Below, piece by piece: positions 1 to 10,678 of a stretch of DNA of 64,000 bases. The position numbers and the translations under genes were made by a program. Within the stretch, counting starts at the first letter, position 1. Each line of letters starts with the position of its first letter. The notes below the pieces were generated by a model. That model saw only the letters and a list, made by a program, of their open reading frames with translations. It ran no database searches and was not told the DNA's origin. The stretch spans positions 28,579,928-28,643,927 of the forward strand of contig JASWHV010000001.1 in the NCBI GenBank assembly GCA_030760725.1, written 5' to 3'. This DNA is from Neostapfia colusana. Its lineage: Eukaryota; Streptophyta; Magnoliopsida; Poales; Poaceae.

Positions 1-524
1 GAATATCTTGTTTAACCAATGAAAGTCTCTATTAACATGCTTTTTCTCATTTTTCTAACTAGTATCCTATTTATGCGGTGTCTACTGGGTGTCATTTATT
101 TTATGGACGCTTTGGTTTTTCAAAGATAGGATTCCATATGCTTTTGGGAAGGTATGCAACACCCGGTCTCTCCAACCTATCTATATGGCCCGTGTTACTC
201 TGATATTAGAAATAGAGGAAACTAGCACTTTAGAAAGAATGCAGAAAAATGATGGAACTAGAACGAAGCTCTACAAAGTTCACAACTCATCATTGCAACC
301 GTAGGTGGATACGCCTGCTGGACGGAGTCAGCAAAACCCAAAGCAAGATAGAACGTAACGGAGACTTTCCGGATCCCTCAACCTCCTATCGGTATGTATG
401 AGGCTTCGCTAACTTAGAATACTGAATTTAGGCAAGACCAACAGCTACGGGAGTTTGCAAGCTACGAACTTGTGGTAGTGTAGAAGAAGGTCCGGCATAT
501 CGAGGAATAGGAGCCACACCAACC
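1..524. other. Unassigned sequence, no gene recognised
   Basis: A 71-codon ORF at 89-304 has no family I recognise and no supporting context. I see nothing else in this stretch. Confidence 0.3.
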
Positions 525-731
525 ATGAATGATCAAAAGCAAAGGCTACCAAAAAAACCTTTACTATCACGGAGATCGTTAAAGAAAACATGGATCCAAA
601 TGCCAAGGGGAAAAAATAAATGGTGGAAAATCTTCTCAAGGCCTCGTCCTCCTCACCGCGCAAGCATGGGAAAAACGTTATGTGCTATCGTTGCGGGGAG
701 AAGGGTCATCTTGCGGAGATCTGCAGAATGA
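525..731 (+). pseudogene. Copia-type gag remnant with zinc knuckle
   Basis: Reading from about 683 gives a CCHC zinc knuckle, CYRCGEKGHLAEIC, followed by a few more residues before the frame ends. The Cys-x2-Cys-x4-His-x4-Cys spacing is that of retroelement nucleocapsid knuckles. The lysine-rich stretch before it is in another frame, so this is a frameshifted scrap of a Copia gag within the organelle-like block. No protease or polymerase follows. Confidence 0.55.
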
Positions 732-1434
732 GCATACTAGACCAGTAATCATATCTTATCGGTCATCCTATTGTTGATGAATCAAAGCGAGATCAGATTG
801 CTCTTGATGACGAGGGCCGATGGTGTTCAATGTCATATTGACTGACCTGTCGGTACCTGGTACTTTCATTTTGATTTCCCTTCCCCTCTATCAATAGTAT
901 AGTGTACTTTATCCGACACCTGGAATCCTCAGTTCTAAGATCATTGACCTTTGAAGTGGTGTTAATGTGTGAGTATACTTTATCCGACACCCGGGCAAGA
1001 GTTCTAATCTTTATTCTTTTCGATGGATTCCTATCTAAAAGGATAATAAAATGCTAGTAAATGCACTCAGTCAACCGAGCAAATGTATAATAAAGAGTGC
1101 TCCCAGGCAGGAAGGGGGTAAGTAATTCACTCAATCAGTTTTCAAACTCATCGGAACAAGTTCTCAATGGCCAGCCAATCTTGCGGGGGGGTTCGGGGGG
1201 AAACCCTTTAGTTCCCCCGAACTGAGTTAAATTCACGATTTTTTAATTGCGAATTTGACCACTCAAAAGCGAAACCAAAAAATTCTTTTGGGGATTTTTT
1301 GGGCTGCTTTCGAGCTCTATACCTTAACACCCCGAAGGGTGACGCACCCCCGAAGGGGCCCTTTCCCGTATAGCTATCACGTCGGTCGGTCGCAGGGTAG
1401 TTGCCTCGTAGGGTCTACCCAGTGGGTGTTAAAA

Positions 1435-1501
1435 CTGCTAGCACAGTCGAGTCCTTACCTCATGACTACCACATGCCGGCTCGGATACCCACGATCCAGT
1501 G
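1435..1501. repeat. Inverted repeat arm 1, partner at 8281-8347
   Basis: The reverse complement of this 67-bp segment matches 8281-8347 with two mismatches by eye. The arms lie about 6.8 kb apart. Short, near-identical dispersed repeats like this are typical of plant mitochondrial genomes, where they recombine at low frequency. Confidence 0.85.
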
Positions 1502-1564
1502 CCATCTTGTCCATTCCACTCAAAGCATATAGCCTCCTCGCTCAGGGATCATACACCCCGGTGG

Positions 1565-1718
1565 TGATCAACTATCAAGGCTGGTCCTAAGATCTTTGAA
1601 TGCCTCAACTAGCTGGATCAACGAATATGGGTTCACTGGATCACCCTAAGATTATTTAAACCTGTCAGATTGGCCCCAAATTGAAGTTTTATCACTGTTT
1701 TAGGGATTCCTCTGCCAG
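1565..1718. repeat. 154-bp direct repeat, copy 1
   Basis: Matches 11865-12018 at a constant offset of exactly 10300 bp with only two mismatches by eye (positions near 1594 and 1617). Flanking sequence diverges sharply on both sides. Confidence 0.9.
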
Positions 1719-2557
1719 ACTTTCTTTCCTCCGGCAAACAAACAGACGTGATAGAGGGTTTTCGGCTACTTCACAGTCAGAAGCAAGGGTGGAAGGTATA
1801 ACTCTAGCCTGCAGGCGGGGGGAATTAGTACTATTACCATGCCGCTTCTCTTATTTAGAATAAACTATCTATAGAAATAGTTAGGATCAGAAGGATGGAG
1901 TCCAATCCTTTTGGTTCGTTCGGTTTCAAGGGGATAGTAGCGACTCGTCAGGTTCGAACTGACTTAGGCCCTCGTCAGACCTAAGCTGACTTACGGGACT
2001 GGGGTTCCTTAGAAGATTCTTTGACAACCGATTCGTCCTGTGGATGAGATTCCTTAGAAGCAGCTTCTTTCGCAATCGAACTGTCATGAACATCTGGATG
2101 AGAGCGGTCAACAGGATCTGCATTTAGCCCGACGTACCAATTTTTACGTACTTTCCTATGAGGTACCTCGTCCCTCGCTTCGTAGGAATATGGTCATCGC
2201 TAAAGCTATTTTGCCGCCCTAGAAGTTTGAGATCGTGCCCGACCTTTTTGGAGTCTGTTCAGGAGCTCCTTCAGCGCCTGGGGATTGACGTCGAACTGGA
2301 GTCGGCTCAACATGAAATCAAGCATGGTGCCGATGTTTGTTTGACGGATGTCGGGCACTTGCTAACGAACGGAAACCAAACTGAACAGTGAAAGATCTTG
2401 GGGGTTTAGCCTGCGAGCGAATGGAAGAAAAATAGACATACGGAGCGATCTCCTCCACACATCATCTGAGGGCGTTTGACTCTCTTCCCAATAGTAGACT
2501 ATTCAAACCTCAGAGTCTTCGGATGCACGTGCTTTGTGAACATTCCATCTTGTGCAG

Positions 2558-2599
2558 CCCTTTTCCTAGCCTAGAAAAGCCTTTGCTCTAGAAAGGTAG
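2558..2599. repeat. 42-bp direct repeat, copy 1
   Basis: Identical by eye to 5761-5802. It contains an internal pairing between CTAGCCTAG and related bases and a second near-palindrome around CTCTAGAAAG. Function unknown. Confidence 0.8.
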
Positions 2600-3230
2600 G
2601 GACACCTTCAGCCCTATCTAAACGAGTGATAGAGGAGGGGTCAGGTGGGAGTTGGATCTCTTTGATTAGGAGAATAAATTCTAGGAAGAATCTTGTCAGA
2701 TCGATAGCTCAGTGTCTTTTCCAGGGAGAAATTGTGGAATCGTGAGCCGATGACAGTTGAGCTTTCCAAGTTCTCACGTGCGGATGGGAGGCGCGAATGC
2801 TATTTGCCAACTGGTGACCCTGCCCGAGCAGTTCAGAAAGTTCCTCTTCCGTCTTCTCACGAGCAGACAAAACTTGGGTCAACTTCTCTTACAAAGTCTT
2901 TTGCTCAGAAAGCAGACTTTGTTTTCGAGCCTCTAATTCCAATTTCCTGAGATTTGGCTTTCTTCTCCCGGATTCTCCACGCACCCACCATTCATTAGCA
3001 GCGACAAATACGACGAGTAGTGGGGCCCTGATCTAGCTAAGACTTTAGATTCCATTCTGATCTCGTTATGAGGAAATAGGTGAGGTGAGGCTAAGACAAG
3101 ATATGGGAATTCCCGCGCTAAGTTGTTCCAATCTCTGTACTTAAGTAACCGAACTCGAAAGTGCTGCTATGAGCTAGATTTGTGCGTACAAGGGTAAAGA
3201 AGCGAGCAAGGCTACCTTTCCGCAGGAAAT

Positions 3231-3327
3231 CCCCTCCTGGGGGTAAAATAGTTGAAAGGAGGAAAGGCGCCTCGACTTTCCGAATTGGAGTCTAGTATCT
3301 TGGCCTGGCCTAAGCGCCATCCCTAGC
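3231..3327. repeat. Inverted repeat arm 1, partner at 7542-7638
   Basis: The reverse complement of this ~97-bp segment matches 7542-7638 with about three differences, including a one-base length change in a C/G run. The arms are about 4.2 kb apart and enclose the DEX1 and nad6 fragments. Confidence 0.85.
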
Positions 3328-3584
3328 TTTTAGAAGGCTCATGCTTCGGTCCCGCTACCGCTCTACCACTGTGCTAGACTCCCATCCATACCGCCTGGTC
3401 TTAATTTGGAAGATTGGATTTCCAATCAACGAGTAAGTAGCTCCATTTGGGCTAGGTCAGAGCTGGCTGAAACATATATGTCTAGCTCTTTTTCCTAAAG
3501 ATAACCTATTACACAATGACGGATCTTCTCGAACCAGACTGACTCATCACTCATCTATCCAAAGCTTGAAATAGCGCCGCTTAC

Positions 3585-3740
3585 CTTTCTTCTCCCTCTG
3601 CAGTCCATGCTGCTACATTTCCATGGGCATCAGCAGTAACCATCTCGATTTTCCCATCATCATTGATGTCCGCAGCAATGACTGGTGCATGGATCTCAGC
3701 CATCTCAAGTGGGAACTTGTTCACCCAACGAGCGGGCGCT
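3585..3740 (-). pseudogene. DEX1: DEX1-like FG-GAP exon fragment
   Basis: Read on the minus strand, 3740 to 3585 encodes about 50 residues including KFPLEMAEIHAPVIAAD, then a D-x-N-x-D-G calcium-binding-type loop and GNVAAWTAEGE. This is the FG-GAP/integrin-alpha-like repeat of DEFECTIVE IN EXINE FORMATION 1, a plant membrane protein needed for pollen-wall patterning that is normally over 800 residues long. The coding stretch ends at an AG/GTAAGC splice-donor-like junction (3585/3584), so it looks like a piece of genomic DNA rather than of a spliced transcript. No further exon was recognised nearby. A nuclear exon inside otherwise mitochondrial-like DNA is odd. The assignment rests on motif memory. 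Confidence 0.6.
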
Positions 3741-4992
3741 CTAGTTAATCAACTCGTTCAGGACATTCCATTACTTTACTTATTAAGGAAATCCGCAAGA
3801 AATTGAAATTGAAGTTCATTTTTTATTAAAAAGCGCGGTCCTGTCACCACGCCGCAGAACAGGAGCTCGTGTGGAACCTTGGATTTCCAACAGGAAGATC
3901 CTGCTACTCTATTATGTCTCGACATGTTGCGCCCATACGTGACCTATTCCAATCAGTAAGAGCTTAACCCTACAATTGCTCAAATTGGAGGTGTAGGCTG
4001 TTGGGGAACGTAGAGGTTGAAGTTCCTTGTCTAACTAAGGTGTTCATGAGAACAAAGTAAATAAGCTGAGCAATTCCAATTATGGTTGTTCGCGAGGCTC
4101 CTCCTCCCTAAGGCCTCAGGCTTCTAACACCAACGAAAATGAGTGTTATTATTATTATATATATAAATTTGATAGATGTTCGGAAGGAGTATTTGAGTAC
4201 AACATTGATTGCGGGTAGAAGAAGGGAAAGGCAGATGAGTGTGAGGGAGCCCTTTTCACCATTATTAATTATTTTTTTCTGTTAGACCTAGCTCTTGAAA
4301 AAGCAATGGAACATGCAAACGGGCAGCAACTCTTCTTTTACGCTAGGTATGCCGGTGATCTAGTGTTTAAGGTTTTGGATTTAGGACCTAGATGTCATCG
4401 AGTGAATGCTTGGTATACTTGCTTTCGGAAGGGGGTGGTTGGAGTATTTTAGGAGGAACTGTAACGAATCCGGGTATTTGCTGAAATTAACGACCCCTAT
4501 CTCCCAGGACACGCTCTTATCCCTATACAACAACAAATCCAAAAAGTGTCTTTTAGACTCCGGGGGGAGTCGGGACCGAAAAACTGATCTGTAAATTCGG
4601 GTCCTTTCAAATTCCATATTTCTCAACAAAAACTTGTCTCATCCCCACGGATCTATTCCAAATTCTGGAATCGTCCCATGTTTCTATTTTGATTGTATGG
4701 TGTGGCGTATACACGTTCTGCAAACAGAACGTATGGTTACTTTACTCTATTTTCTCATGGCTTGTTAAACCTTTCTTTTTTTCTCTTTGGATCATAACCA
4801 AATCAAAACTTCTGGAGTTATCAGGACCCCTCTTCTCCTTTCTATTTCATTAGTCTGTAAGTGCATTATTTGTGGCCGGGAGAACTACTGGTAACTACTT
4901 GAACTATGGAGCCGGCGTATGGTCTGAATCAATGAGAGTGTCGCTTTTACACTTCAATTCAGAAATTGCCTCGTCACATAAACTCGTAAGTA
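3741..4992. other. Organelle-like DNA without a recognisable gene
   Basis: Near 4290-4380 one plus frame reads a short stretch with YARYAGDLVF, faintly like a reverse-transcriptase active-site region, but it is too short to assign. ORFs at 4381-4629 (minus) and 4406-4594 (plus) overlap each other and are not recognisable. Confidence 0.3.
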
Positions 4993-5280
4993 GTGTTTCG
5001 GTTTGTTTCTTCGGTTCGGCTAACCGATGATGGATTGCTGCTTTCCGGCCACTGTTGGTGTTGGGTTAGAATACGCTGTTTGTTGCCCGAGAAGTACGAG
5101 TATATTGTCGCTGCAATTGAAGAGTCGAAAGATCTGTCGACACTCTCAATTCAACAATTGATGATTTCATGTTCGTCCCATGAAGAGAGAAATCTACAGC
5201 GCGGGGGAAACTCGGTTGAAATTTCGAGGAGGATCTTTGCCATTGGTAATTCGACAGGTCTTTCTTTCCCTACTTGCTAG
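4993..5280 (+). pseudogene. Copia gag (UBN2-type) fragment
   Basis: The 95-codon frame contains LPEKYEYIVAAIEESKDLST followed by LSIQQLM and SHEER. This is the signature of the UBN2/gag domain of plant Copia elements, where a 'LPxKYExIVxAIEESKDL' block precedes an alpha-helical segment. Only about 60 residues are gag-like (roughly 5062-5240). Residues on both sides do not fit, and no zinc knuckle or protease follows. Transferred nuclear retroelement scraps are common in plant mitochondrial DNA, which fits the setting beside nad6. Confidence 0.75.
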
Positions 5281-5411
5281 CCAACCAGGGGTTGTTACGT
5301 AACATGTGGTAAGCACTATACTCCATTACTTTCTCAAACGCTCCACTCAGCACTACCCCCTTCCGTGCTGCTCGCTCTTGCACACGGACAGCAGCTTCTC
5401 CAAGACCTCGT

Positions 5412-5663
5412 CACGAAGAAGTATTGCGCTATTTACCAGTGAGTGGTATTATTGGACAGATCTTTTGGTGGGAAATGTTCTTCATTTTAGATAATGAAAC
5501 CATTCCATTACTACCAACCCACAGAAATACGACCTCTCTGAGATATACGGTTTATGCCGGAAAGGTACGAAGTTGGACTAATTTGGAAACATTGGGCAAT
5601 TTACTTTATACCTACTATTCCGTCTGGTTTTTGGTTTCTAGTCTTATTTTATTAGTACTCTAA
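5412..5663 (+). pseudogene. nad6: nad6 fragment (NADH dehydrogenase subunit 6)
   Basis: From His at 5412 the frame reads about 83 residues that I recognise as the middle of plant mitochondrial NAD6, a membrane subunit of respiratory complex I. Landmarks are LRYLPVSGIIG, FWWEMFFILDNETIPLLPTH, a charged loop with YAGKVRSWTNLETLG, and a hydrophobic helix ending SSLILLV. The true gene is about 200 residues or longer. The first ~85 residues and everything after the last helix are missing, replaced at both ends by unrelated sequence. An internal ATG at 5424 has no special support. This is the strongest evidence that the first 14.8 kb is of mitochondrial origin. It cannot encode a working subunit. 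Confidence 0.85.
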
Positions 5664-5760
5664 TCTACTTTTTAAAATAGACTTTTAGGAAGTATTAATG
5701 CCTAGATTGGTACATCCAGAAAATAAAAGTCAACCCAGAAAAGACAAGTCAACAAGGGAG

Positions 5761-5802
5761 CCCTTTTCCTAGCCTAGAAAAGCCTTTGCTCTAGAAAGGT
5801 AG
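5761..5802. repeat. 42-bp direct repeat, copy 2
   Basis: Identical to 2558-2599 by eye. It lies about 100 bp downstream of the nad6 fragment. Confidence 0.8.
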
Positions 5803-7541
5803 TGCAGTCACTTCTCTATAGAAAGAAAAAACCAGCAGTCAAGACTAGTCACATACATTAGTTAAACAAGTGATTCGCTGCCAAGTGCAGAGTAGAGAGA
5901 ATCGGGTGCTTCCAGTGATTAGTTATCAGAAAGCCCTGTTTTCCCGAGCCTCAGTAGGGGCCGCCCAATCAGGTCGGTTTCCTTTGGGTCCATGCCACCC
6001 CAAGCTAGAATCGAGTTAGAGGTTCGGGCCAAACTTTCGGTGGGTGTAGGCCAGTCAGCCATCAGTCTCAGATCCATTCCCGCATTCTCTTATTATGTAG
6101 TCTTGCTCACTTGACGATTCGGAAGATGAGGATAAGAAGAAAGGATAAAGAGCAGGATCGTGAGGATGCCCACTAGAGGAAGGTGGCTCTAGACCTCCTG
6201 TTTAGAATAATGAATTTCCGAGAAACCAATATGCATGCCGACAAAGGCGCCTGGAAAACCAACCAAAGAATGGAAATTCATTTGATACTTACAGGTATGG
6301 TGCTTGTAGCTACTGAAACAGTACTGTTGCCTGCCTAAGGTTTCTCTTTGGCGTATCCACGGTTTCCGCTTTTTCCAGGTGAAGAGTGCACAATTGAGGG
6401 AGCTCTGACTTTCTTTCCTTTCCCAATGAAAGATTCTACGAGAAAGCACCTTCTGGCGCCTCGCTCACACCAATGCCTGACTAAGGCTGTACTTTTATAG
6501 ATATTAAAAAATCCAGAAGGGTTTTATCTCCCGTGAACTAATAGGAAGTACAATCAAGAAGGCAAGACAGCCAATGCTATCCTCTAGAAAAAGCTATCCC
6601 ACCCACCTGATTCACAGTCCCAGGGTATATCTTCTACTGAGACTAAAGCGGATTCAATAGCTGCCTATTCAACCCATCAACCCTCATAGAGGAAAAAATG
6701 CCCTCCAGCTCTAGATCCTTAAAAAAGTGGATTTGCATATTGGTACCATTGCTTCATAGAAAGGGCATTTTTCTTCCTTCTAAGGTTATGCCTCACTATC
6801 AACAGATTCAGTCAATGTTAAGTGTCCAGCTTACCCAACCGATCCTCCCGGAGCAAGGGATGTGGTTTATGCCTATTCCCCCCATTATTGGAGAAGGTTC
6901 ACAAAACGAAAGGGGGTGGGAATCCTATTACCGATACCTAAACGTTTTCTTTGTCGAAACAGAAAGGAGGGAAATTGGATAACCGACGAGCTGGCTAATC
7001 CCTATGTCTTGGTACTCTACCCTTCCATTCATAAGAGAGTGGTAGTTGTCACCGGAAGCAGGTGAAAGAAGAATCTCAAGTTGATAATCTGCCAAGGGAT
7101 CTGTCCACAACTGGTACTTCACATGCCTTAGAAGTAGATTTGAATGAGAATGAATGAAATGAGCAAACGTTACTAGGAAGGTGAACTTGCTATCAAACTA
7201 CTGCCTGCGCTAGGGGAAGCGCGAAAGAAAAACCATAAGATCTGATACCCTTGAAGGACTCCCAGGACGGAATGAATCGAAGAACTGAGGACATTTCCAA
7301 TACCGACAGCCATGAAAGGAGAAATTTTGGAATAAAAAACTTGTCTATACCTTTCCTGGCAGCAGGAACAGAGGGAAGGAGCCCTCGCCCGGAGGGATGT
7401 TAAGTTCTATATGTTCCTTTATTTAGTACTAAAGCCCTAAATAAAGTATTAACTCAAGTCAAGAGTTATATCAGTAATCCCGGAAGGATTGGATTTATTG
7501 CCTCGCAGGCGCTCGGGTCTTACCATCCCTCGAGTCCGATC

Positions 7542-7638
7542 TCGGGATGGCGCTTAGGCCAGGCCAAGATACTAGACTCCAATTCAGAAAGTCGAGGCGC
7601 CTTTCCTCCTTTCAACTGTTTTACCCCAGGAGGGGTAA
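7542..7638. repeat. Inverted repeat arm 2, partner at 3231-3327
   Basis: Near-identical reverse complement of 3231-3327. The open frames crossing it look incidental. Confidence 0.85.
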
Positions 7639-8280
7639 AGCTTGTCCCTCTAGCGAGGGTTTACTATATTGTGGAATTCCTCCCAAGGTCGGATACTGGG
7701 ATCTACTATTTCAAATAGACTTTTACCTAGTCTATTTTCCATGAATGACAGATCAGAAAAAGGAACAGGTGTTCTCGAGTGTTTTACTAGGGAAACAGAG
7801 CGATCAGTTAATCGAGATAGGCTGTACTTTTCATTCGATTTTGTTACCACATGCTTTTCACTTCATGATCATGGCTCATTTTCCTAGAACACCACAACAA
7901 ATCTCCCTACCAGCTGGTTTGTCAAAGGCTTCTAGGGGGCTATTTTCGTATCATTCCTTCCATGCTCAAGGGAGGTCTTCTTTGGTAGGTTCTTACTCCA
8001 ATATTGATATAAGGAATTTCATTCCCAAAGAGAAAGTCAGATTGATTGCTAGCGCGGAAGACCCCTCAACCATTGCTCTGGTCGACTCGCCTTTCTACTT
8101 CTCTTATGCAAACAGATGTTGAAATTCTCGTACCAAAAGGAAAGAGTAGAGAAACCATACTCTGGCGCATAGTTAGTGGTAGAATGCTTATTGAAAAAAA
8201 GAGAGGGTTTAGTAATCTCCTTGCTCCTCCTTCTTCGCTTCGGGGACGGAGGTCCTACGGTAGGTAAGAGCATGCACAAA

Positions 8281-8347
8281 CACTGGATCATGGGTATCCG
8301 ATCCGGCATGTGGTAGTCATGAGGTAAGGACTCGACTGTGCTAGCAG
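8281..8347. repeat. Inverted repeat arm 2, partner at 1435-1501
   Basis: Near-identical reverse complement of 1435-1501 (67 bp, two mismatches). Confidence 0.85.
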
Positions 8348-9972
8348 CAGATGATGAAGAAATGGGCGGTAGATGATAATGAGAAAGGGCGCCCCTTGGC
8401 ATTTCCTGTGTGGGAGTCTGATTGATCCAATCACGACGAATGATGTCAACCCCACCCCCCCTGACTTGACGAGGAACCCATTCTCGCGAACAAACACACC
8501 CCCTACACACACCTAGGAGCACCCCTTCCTGCATATCCATACAAGACCTGAGTAGGCGGGGCGGAGCGTTGCCGTAGCCTATTCAATCTCACTCGTAAAC
8601 ATTGAATCTTCAGTTGGAAAAGTTCTAAGCTTAACACGAAAAAGACCTATTTGCTAGGAGGTTTCTTTACTTCGTCGGATACGTTGCAAGCTGGACATAT
8701 GAAATCCATGCTTGCTTGAAGCTTGTTTTAACTAAAAAGCACAGTTGAGCAGGAACGAAGTGTGAACATAGGCACAAAAACAACGTTTTGGTGATCCTGT
8801 GTAGTTGCTTGCTTTCCGCTTGAGCTACTTTCACTGTGAAGAAGAGGACTTCATCTCTTCACTTACCCAAGGAAACTTGGAAATAACGCGTCTGGCTTGG
8901 AAAGCTAGTTAGGGATATTCGATAGAGGAAGGACCTGTTTCGAGTAGTGAACGCACCAAGAAAAGCCTTTTAAGCCATGCTTGGTAACGCACATGTCCTA
9001 CTCTACCTGCATCAGGACTGGTGAGAGCCGGCGATGCACGGAATTTTTGAAACGCTCTACTTTACTAAGGAAGATACGTTTCACTTTTCCGATCGGAATT
9101 TGAACTCTGGCTGGTTCAGGTTACAGTCAGAGGAAATAAGAAGTATGGTAAGATGAATGAAAGGCAGAATTCTAAACATCTTGAATCGGATTCTCTCTTC
9201 TCAGAGAGCTTGAGAGTGAAATGAGTGGGCCGGCCAGACCACTATGGAAGTGAAAGGGGAGGGCAAGAGCGGTTCGAAGGTCAATGAAATGGGTGAAGTT
9301 CCCTTGTCAAATAGGGACCGACCCATGTTCAATCACTGAAGTGTGGTTGAGTGAGATGATCCGCAACCAACAAATGATTTGTCATTGTCTCTAAATCACT
9401 GAATGAATTTGTTTTTTATTTTTATATGAGAACTCGAGAGTTCACTAGTGCAGTCAAAGGAGTTGAATTTCTCGTGAACTTCTGCCGGTCCAGGCTTTGA
9501 GGAACAAACTGTTTGATATGCCCCTTCTTTTGGGGAATCGAACCCCTCTTACTATTTCAGGATCCAGAAGGGGATGGATATACCAACAAATCTGTACCTC
9601 TTTACGAGGATCACTAGTTTGACCTTTGTCTCCTGGGTCAGATGAGCTTTAACCAACTCATACCAGAAACAACTCGGTAAGTGTCGAAGTACGCATCACA
9701 GCCAGATTAAGTCTCGAAGCCAGTGTTTCTCAGTTTTCTTCCTGACTTTGGGTGTGACGGTATATACCATCATCCAAACTAAGCTTCCTCAGATCCTAAC
9801 CCATTGGTCATTATCGAGCCTCGTGACTCCGGCTGTGTTGATATCTTCGTAGTACCTGTTCTCATTCTATCTATGTGGTTATTGCTTGATGTGTTGGTTG
9901 GTATTTCACTATTTAAGTAGAAGTGATTTCTTCCTCATTAGCTCCATTTTTCTTATCATTTGCATCTTGTGA

Positions 9973-10678
9973 TTAATGAAGTGAACTTGAGCTCTCTAGT
10001 GCTTCTATTTCCTCTTCGAAAGCATTTACTAGTATTCGATGAGATTCTGAAAGACCAGAAAGACAAGTGATATGAACTGGTTTTGTATCCACCCACTTTC
10101 CTTCGTTATCTTCAACTCTTTCTCTTTTGGTAGAGGAAGGCATTCCCAGTATAAATGATGATTCTTGCTTTCGTGTATTGTTTGAAGCATAGTTTTTCAC
10201 CTTCAAAAGAAGGCGCCAGCGCTTTTGTAGTGACCCCTCCGGGGTCCCGGGTTGCTTTGGCGCGCCCCACCCCGTCAGACCTGTGTTGTACTTGACTTGA
10301 CTCTCCCCCGCTTGCTGCTTGCTGATCGCAGTGTTAAAAAATGACACGAAGCTGGATATGAGTAGATGTTGTTGGTCGAAAACGTCTTTCATTCACAATG
10401 AAACAGAATGGTTCACTATCGATAAATCCATCCTGGGCTAATTTTTTAGCTTCTTCATGACTGACTATAACGCTCATAGTGCATTCAGGCGATATACCAA
10501 AACGGCCCGCTTTCTCTACGGTTTTGCTGAACTTGTCAAGCCCGGGGGGGCCTTTAGGGAATTTTGGAGAATGATAGATTCTTTGATAAGACTTTCTAAG
10601 GTTGAAAGGGATGGCATGGGTTAAGCATCTGACTTTGGACCTTTGAGCTAAGTTATTTAACAAGGGGCAACCCAGCAT
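9973..10678 (-). pseudogene. Unidentified protein, probably one ORF split by a frameshift
   Basis: Two minus-strand frames, 10678-10334 (114 codons) and 10392-9973 (139 codons), overlap by about 60 bp. The first has a lysine-rich start, PKFPKGPPGLDKFSKTVEKA and a hydrophilic SHEEAKKLAQDGF stretch. The second continues with a compatible soluble composition and ends in an acidic EEEIEALESSSS tail. The overlap suggests a single ancestral frame of about 230 residues broken by an indel near 10380. I do not recognise the family. No transmembrane segment or catalytic motif is evident. An ORF of a linear mitochondrial plasmid is a possible source, but I see no polymerase motif to support that. Confidence 0.35.

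Larger units (their letters stand above)
732..3584. other. Organelle-like intergenic DNA
   Basis: ORFs of 60-111 codons occur here (1255-1590, 1681-1863, 2158-2391, 2732-2950), but none resembles a known protein and none has flanking signals. The stretch contains one arm of each repeat pair described separately at 1435-1501, 1565-1718, 2558-2599 and 3231-3327. Confidence 0.4.
5664..9972. other. Organelle-like intergenic DNA, unidentified ORFs
   Basis: Several overlapping ORFs (6698-6982, 7547-7744, 7745-8122 plus; 8049-8540 minus) are open for 65-163 codons, but none matches a mitochondrial gene I know (ccm, rps, rpl, matR, cox, atp, cob). The 7745-8122 frame (125 codons) is the longest clean plus-strand one and could be a chimeric mitochondrial ORF. 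The segment carries the repeat arms at 5761-5802, 7542-7638 and 8281-8347. Confidence 0.35.

Noticed and set aside
2735..2800. Group II intron domain V/VI-like sequence (GAGCCGATGACAG ... TCACGTGCGG)
   Set aside because: Words resemble domain V of plant mitochondrial introns, but I could not pair the stem cleanly and no flanking exon was recognised.
3335..3395. tRNA-like 5' half on the minus strand (GGGAGTCTAGCACAGTGGTA then GAGCGG)
   Set aside because: The D-arm-like part is convincing, but no anticodon arm or T-arm (GGTTCGA-type) follows in a foldable spacing and the acceptor stem cannot be closed.
4290..4380. matR-like reverse transcriptase scrap (YARYAGDLVF)
   Set aside because: Only about ten residues resemble an RT box; not enough to name.
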